From contig CAWDHW010000032.1 in NCBI GenBank assembly GCA_963802205.1, forward strand, positions 62,001 through 126,000: a DNA stretch of 64,000 nucleotides, written 5' to 3'. Under the pieces are notes generated by a model. That model searched no databases. It was not told where the DNA came from and saw nothing but the letters and a program-made list of their open reading frames with translations. The stretch's first letter is position 1. The number at the start of each line of letters is the position of its first letter. The stretch comes from DYRB01 sp963802205 (GTDB taxonomy: Bacteria; Pseudomonadota; Gammaproteobacteria; Chromatiales; Chromatiaceae). The position numbers and the translations under genes were made by a program. Below, in pieces: positions 60,072-64,000 of this stretch.

Positions 60072-60410
60072 ATGAGTGACTGCCGCTGCATGACACCGCC
60101 TTTCAACTAGCAGGACTTCGACAAGACATCCGTCGGCTGCGACGGAACAAAGGGCCGATACGGCGACGTGGCCATCGCGACCTGCCGCGCCTGCGGCAGT
60201 AAGTGGCTGACCTACTTCGTAGAGTACGAGGGCTTTTCCAGGTCCACCCGCTGGTACCGCGGGCTGGTTTCCGCCGAAGTGGCGGCTTCCGTCACGCCGG
60301 AAACGGCCGTTGCAGTCTTGGATGGCCTGGACTGGCACTTCGCCGGAGGCAGCTACTTCGGCTCGTCCGGCGCCAAGCGATCCGGGCCGATTCGGGTGGA
60401 CCTGTTCTAG
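60072..60410 (+). pseudogene. Small cysteine-rich protein interrupted by an in-frame TAG
   Basis: AGGAGG precedes the ATG at 60072. After 12 codons there is a TAG (60108-60110), and the same frame then runs open to 60410 (QDFDKTSVGCDGTKGRYGDV, ATCRACGSKWLTYFVEYEGF). The cysteine pairs suggest a zinc-binding fold. CAG to TAG is a simple nonsense mutation. A shorter product could start at an internal GTG or ATG (60168). I recognise no family. Confidence 0.5.
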
Positions 60411-60816
60411 GGCGCCGTCGAGGTCCTGGCGCGCGGGGCCTGTTTGGGCGAATCGGGCGCCGCCGTGGCGGTCCTGCGACTGGCCCTGGACCAGAAACAT
60501 GGGCCGCCCACAAATCTTGGATTGCGTACCGGGGGTTGACCGACTACCGAACGAGCCCGCCCGTGCGGGGCTTGGTGCTCCTCATGGGGCGGTTAGGGGG
60601 TAAGCGACGAGATTTGTTCCCATATTTGTTCCTATCGGCGCATATCGCAAAATAAAAACAAATATAAACAGTAAGTTATACCGTTTCGCCGCTTCTGTAT
60701 CGGCCTGGTTCCGGGACCGTCCGCAGCCCTGCCTTAACAAACTGGGGGACATCGACAAAGTGGGCAATGCTTGTCTGTCGGATACTGGAAATCCCGCGCA
60801 AGTCTGCATCACGACA
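60411..60816. other. Right end of the integrated element and junction to the chromosome
   Basis: No gene. It contains two further TTGTTCCCAT-type motifs at 60614-60623 and 60626-60635, an AT-rich stretch (60,650-60,680) unlike the surroundings and the att core at 60691-60703. From about 60,704 the sequence again resembles that following attL (GTTCCGGG.CC.GTCCGCA). Confidence 0.6.
60691..60703 (+). other. Right attachment site (attR)
   Basis: GCTTCTGTATCGG differs by one base from the mnmE end GCTTTTGTATCGG at 37783-37795 and is nearly identical to the SGI1 core start TTCTGTATTGG. It defines an element of about 22.9 kb. Confidence 0.7.
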
Positions 60817-61743
60817 TCATGGTGCCGCCTCGAACTCCAGGAAGGTTCGGTTCATGTTGGCACGGTGCAGGCTGTTGTAGTTCTCCAGGTGCTTGAACTG
60901 TGGCAGGTCGGCGTAGCGGTCAAGTATCGCGTCCATCGGCTCCATCTCTTTTGCGGCCGCACCGACCTCGTCGGCCAGGAAGTCGTAGTAATCGCCAGTT
61001 TCGCGCTTCGCTTGGGCCAGGTCGCAGATGCGGCCGTGGCCCGGGACGAGGCGTTTGGGTTGCAGGGCCTCCAGGGCATGGAAGGCGTTCCGGCCGCTGC
61101 GCACGCTGGATGAGGGCAGCACACCCAGGAGGCGGTCCACGTAGACCAGGTCGCCGGTGAACACCACGCCGCGCTTGGGCAGCCATACCCTGGCGTCGCC
61201 GGGGAAGTGGGCGTCGGTATAGGCCAGTTCCAGGGGCTCGCCGCCCAGCTCTAACACGGCCGTCTCGCCGGCCAAGGTTTGGGAAGCCGGCAGCGGTCGG
61301 GTGCCTTGGAGCCGCTCACCCAGAAAGGGCTCCAGGCTATCCATCTGCTGTTGCGCGAACTGGCCCTGGGTGGCAGCGGTGCGGGCCAGGGCGATGACCT
61401 CGGCACCCTGGCCGACGAAATAGTCGTTGCCCAGCCAGCGGTGGTCCTGGCTGCCGGTATTGATCACCCAACGCACCGGCTTGTCCGTGACGGACCGGAT
61501 AGCGGCGGCGAGCTTCCCGGCGCCCAGTCGGCTGGCGCCGGAGTCGATGAGGATCACGCCCTCATCGGTGACGATGAAGCCGAAGTTGGCGTTGAGGCCG
61601 TCATTGTCCGCACTGCGTTGCCCCAGGGGGCCGACGATGGCGTAGACGTTGTCGGTCACATGCTCGGCCAAGGGCTGATAATCGGCGCGGGAGGGGCCGG
61701 TCAGCGACAGCAGGACCGCGGCGAGGAGCAGGAGCTTGCGCAT
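60817..61743 (-). CDS. Secreted MBL-fold protein with altered metal-binding motif
   Basis: About 308 residues with a signal peptide (RKLLLLAAVLLSLTGPSRA). The fold is metallo-beta-lactamase-like (NFGFIVTDEGVILIDSGASR, GVVFTGDLVYVDR, RLVPGHGRICDL), but where hydrolases have HxHxDH it reads TGSQDH: the first two histidines are replaced. Metal site 1 is therefore incomplete and the activity uncertain. AAGGA fits the ATG at 61743 better than the one at 61749. It follows the arsenite exporter gene on the same strand after about nine bases. Confidence 0.78.
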   Translation of the reverse strand: MRKLLLLAAVLLSLTGPSRADYQPLAEHVTDNVYAIVGPLGQRSADNDGLNANFGFIVTDEGVILIDSGASRLGAGKLAAAIRSVTDKPVRWVINTGSQDHRWLGNDYFVGQGAEVIALARTAATQGQFAQQQMDSLEPFLGERLQGTRPLPASQTLAGETAVLELGGEPLELAYTDAHFPGDARVWLPKRGVVFTGDLVYVDRLLGVLPSSSVRSGRNAFHALEALQPKRLVPGHGRICDLAQAKRETGDYYDFLADEVGAAAKEMEPMDAILDRYADLPQFKHLENYNSLHRANMNRTFLEFEAAP

Positions 61744-61752
61744 GGGCATTCC

Positions 61753-62831
61753 TTATCGGGTGGAGAGGCCGGTTTCATACCAGCCCTTGGTTTGGTTGAC
61801 AATCTTGACCACCAAAAGCATCACCGGAACCTCGATCAGCACGCCGACCACCGTGGCCAGGGCCGCGCCGGACTGGAAGCCAAAGAGCGAGATGGCCGCC
61901 GCCACCGCCAGCTCGAAGAAATTGGACGCCCCGATCAGGGCCGATGGGCAGGCGACGTTGTGCGCCTCGCCCAGGCGGCGATTGAGCCAGTAGGCCAGCG
62001 CCGAGTTGAAGAAGACCTGGATCAGGATGGGCACGGCCAGCAGGGCGATGATCAGCGGTTGCTCGAGGATCGCACGGCCCTGGAAGGCGAACAGCAGGAC
62101 CAGGGTGGCGAGCAGCGCGGAGATGGACCAGGGCCCGATTTTCTCCATCACGGCGTCGAAGCGCCCCTGGCCGCCCTTGAGCAGGTGCCGCCGCCAGATC
62201 TGGGCCAGGATCACCGGGATGACGATGTACAGGACGACCGAGGTGAACAGGGTGTCCCAGGGGACCGTGATGGCCGAGATCCCCAGCAGCAGTCCCACCA
62301 GGGGGGCGAAGGCGAAGATCATGATGGTGTCGTTGAGCGCCACCTGGGACAGGGTGAAGAGCGGATCGCCCCCGGTCAGCCGGCTCCAGACGAAGACCAT
62401 GGCCGTGCAGGGTGCCGCGGCCAGCAGGATGAGCCCGGCGATGTAGCTGTCGATCTGATCGGCGGGGAGCCAGGGGGCGAAGAGCTGGCGGATGAACAGC
62501 CAGCCCAGGAAGGCCATGGAGAAGGGCTTGACCAGCCAGTTGACGAACAGGGTGACGCCGATCCCGCGCACATGCTTGCGCACTTCGTGAAGGGCGCCGA
62601 AGTCCACCTTCACCAGCATGGGGATGATCATGACCCAGATCAGCAGCCCCACGGGCAGGTTGACCGGGCCACCTCCATCCGCCCCAGCCACTGGAAGGGC
62701 GCCGGGAAGAGCTGCCCCGCCGCGATCCCGGCGAGGATGCACAGGAAGACCCAGAGGGTCAGCCAGCGCTCGAACAGCGACAGGGGGGCGCCAGCGGCAA
62801 CCTTGGCGGTGACTTCACATTGGGCGGACAT
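61753..62831 (-). pseudogene. acr3: ACR3-family arsenite exporter, one frameshift
   Basis: N-terminus SAQCEVTAKVAAGAPLSLFE and LTLWVFLCILAGIAAGQLFP; then a one-base loss near 62665 and the remaining frame VNLPVGLLIWVMIIPMLVKV, AAAPCTAMVFVWSRLTGGDP (with the conserved Cys of the transport pathway) and ALIGASNFFELAVAAAISLF. About 355 residues and ten membrane segments when joined. It exports arsenite. The start lies one base after the stop of the arsenate reductase gene, so the two are coupled. Confidence 0.85.
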
Positions 62832-62832
62832 A

Positions 62833-63347
62833 TCAGTCTCCTGCGTGGATGCGGCGGGCAGCGGCAAGGATCTGATCCCGGCTCAGCGTCTCCAGCGGCA
62901 GGGCGAGAAAGGCCGAGATGCGCTGGTGCAGGGCCTGATAGGCCGCCTCGAAGGCCGCGCGGCGCGCCTCCAGGGGCTCGACATGGGCCGGGTCCGGGAT
63001 GCCCCAATGGGCCGTGGTCGGGTGCCCGGGCCAGATGGGGCAGGGTTCGCTGGCGGCGTTGTCGCAGACGGTGAAGATGAAGTCGAAGACCGGGGCCGGC
63101 AGTGCCGCCGGGCTGTGTCGCCTCGGCGCTGAACTCGTCCCAGGACTTGCTGCGCGCCCCGCTCCGCCGGGACGCCGTGGCGCGCCAGGGTCTCCAGGGC
63201 CACCGGGTTGACGACCCCGCCGGGCTTGCTCCCGGCCGACCAGGCCCGGACGCGCCCGGCGCCCAGGTGGTTGAACAGCATCTCGCCGAGGATGGACCGA
63301 GCGGAATTTCCGGTGCAGAGGATCAGGACGTGGAAGGGTGGGTTCAT
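62833..63347 (-). pseudogene. arsC: Arsenate reductase (low-molecular-weight phosphatase type), one frameshift
   Basis: HVLILCTGNSARSILGEMLF gives the CX5R phosphate loop of thioredoxin-coupled ArsC. Near 63165 one base is out; in the corrected frame follow GARSKSWDEFSAEATQPGGT, FDFIFTVCDNAASEPCPIWP with the further reactive cysteines, and LETLSRDQILAAARRIHAGD, ending at 62833. It reduces arsenate to arsenite for the exporter encoded next. GGAG precedes the ATG. Confidence 0.82.
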
Positions 63348-63479
63348 CTGTGCTCCGTTAGTCCTTGAACTTCGATCATGCTTCGGCTCCGGTTTGTGGC
63401 TACGGGGCAGACAGGCTGCCCGCCCCTGCGCAAGGAGACGAGGATGATCGCGAAAGGATGCAGTCCGTGTCGGTCCCGA

Positions 63480-64000
63480 TCAGGGTTGGCACGGTCGGGG
63501 GGTGAAACAGCACACCTTGCCGGTTTCGTCGAAGCGCACCTGGCAGGCCTCCACCAGGCGTTGGCGCAGCCGGACCCGGGCGCGCTGGAGCCGCGACTTG
63601 GCGCCGGGGAGCGACAGCCCCAGTCGCTCCGCCAGGACGCGCTGGGGCTGACCCTCGATGTCGCACAGGGTCAGCGCCAGGCGGTCTTCCTCGGACAGCT
63701 CCGCAAGCACCCGTGGCAGGCACTGGCTCAGGCCATCGACCTGGGGCCCTGTCTCGGCTGTCGGGGCGGGTAAGTCCTCGGGCAAGGGGAGGTACTCCCG
63801 GCTCGACCTCAGTCGGTCCGCCAGGGCGTTACGGGTCACCTGAAACAGCCAGGCGCGGGTGTTCTCCACCGCGCAGAAGCGTCGGCCCTGGCGCAGGGCC
63901 TTGAGGAAGACCTCCTGCAGCAGTTCCTCCGCATCTTGGGGGCCGTCCAGACGGTGGCGCAGATAGCCGCGCAACTCTGCCTCGTGTATGGACCAGGCGT
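63480..64000 (-). CDS. ECF-type sigma factor (SigZ-like), 5' end beyond the window
   Basis: The reading frame is open to the window edge (AWSIHEAELRGYLRHRLDGP). Region 2 contains DAEELLQEVFLKALRQGRRF and NTRAWLFQVTRNALADRLRS; region 4 contains LSEEDRLALTLCDIEGQPQR and LGLSLPGAKSRLQRARVRLR. A C-terminal cysteine motif (GKVCCFTPRP) is like that of SigZ and some metal- or redox-sensing sigma factors. It lies upstream of arsC on the same strand with a 132-base gap, so it may control the arsenic genes; that is inference. Confidence 0.8.
   Translation of the reverse strand, partial: AWSIHEAELRGYLRHRLDGPQDAEELLQEVFLKALRQGRRFCAVENTRAWLFQVTRNALADRLRSSREYLPLPEDLPAPTAETGPQVDGLSQCLPRVLAELSEEDRLALTLCDIEGQPQRVLAERLGLSLPGAKSRLQRARVRLRQRLVEACQVRFDETGKVCCFTPRPCQP

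Noticed and set aside
60072..60410. Recoding of TAG as an amino acid
   Set aside because: Nothing else in the window uses TAG internally; mnmE itself ends at TAG. A nonsense mutation is simpler.
37783..60703. A tRNA gene as the integration target
   Set aside because: No tRNA-like cloverleaf is present at either end; the repeat lies in the mnmE coding end.

Overview
The window looks like chromosome from a high-GC gammaproteobacterium, most likely a purple sulfur bacterium of the Chromatiaceae. Three things point there: a two-subunit class III PHA synthase (phaE, phaC) divergent from phaA and phaR, as known from Allochromatium; the gammaproteobacterial block dnaN-dnaA // rpmH-rnpA-yidD-yidC-mnmE; and an Mla-type lipid transporter. 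The species call is inference.

Layout. 0.1-3.8 kb holds small housekeeping and accessory genes (DUF429, phosphodiester glycosidase, DUF1244, RIO kinase, VF530). 3.9-6.8 kb is an overlapping mlaE-mlaF-mlaD operon, followed by a palindromic repeat and two envelope proteins. 8.6-13.6 kb has a frameshifted succinate-semialdehyde dehydrogenase gene, a metH that lacks its homocysteine domain, and a PIN/RHH toxin-antitoxin pair directly upstream of it. 13.7-18.7 kb is the PHA locus. 18.8-30.5 kb is a surface-polysaccharide cluster on the minus strand, of lower GC: an ABC exporter, large composite glycosyltransferases, a PIG-L deacetylase/GT2 fusion and an FkbM methyltransferase. 30.7-37.8 kb is the replication-origin-type core.

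37.78-60.70 kb is an integrated element inserted at the 3' end of mnmE, the same target used by Salmonella genomic island SGI1. It is bounded by an imperfect 13-bp direct repeat and carries repeated TTGTTCCCAT motifs at both ends. Inside are a tyrosine recombinase, an AlpA-like regulator, a DnaB-N/RepA-like helicase and small satellite-phage-like genes, then a defence cargo. The cargo is a truncated type III methyltransferase (Mod) start joined to an excisionase-type HTH, a three-gene DISARM-like set (DEAD helicase with DUF1998, SNF2 helicase, adenine methyltransferase), a Septu-like ATPase/HNH pair, a further HNH nuclease and a fragment resembling the C-terminus of a type III restriction subunit (Res). 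The cargo appears to have replaced the middle of a mod-res operon.

60.8-64 kb carries a metallo-beta-lactamase-fold protein, an ACR3 arsenite exporter, an arsenate reductase and a sigma factor that runs off the window.

Single-base frameshifts occur in many genes and are extremely dense between about 44.6 and 54.8 kb. They are almost all one-base indels with intact protein similarity on each side, so unpolished long-read sequence is as likely as gene decay. Coordinates of genes in that stretch are spans reconstructed across several frames.
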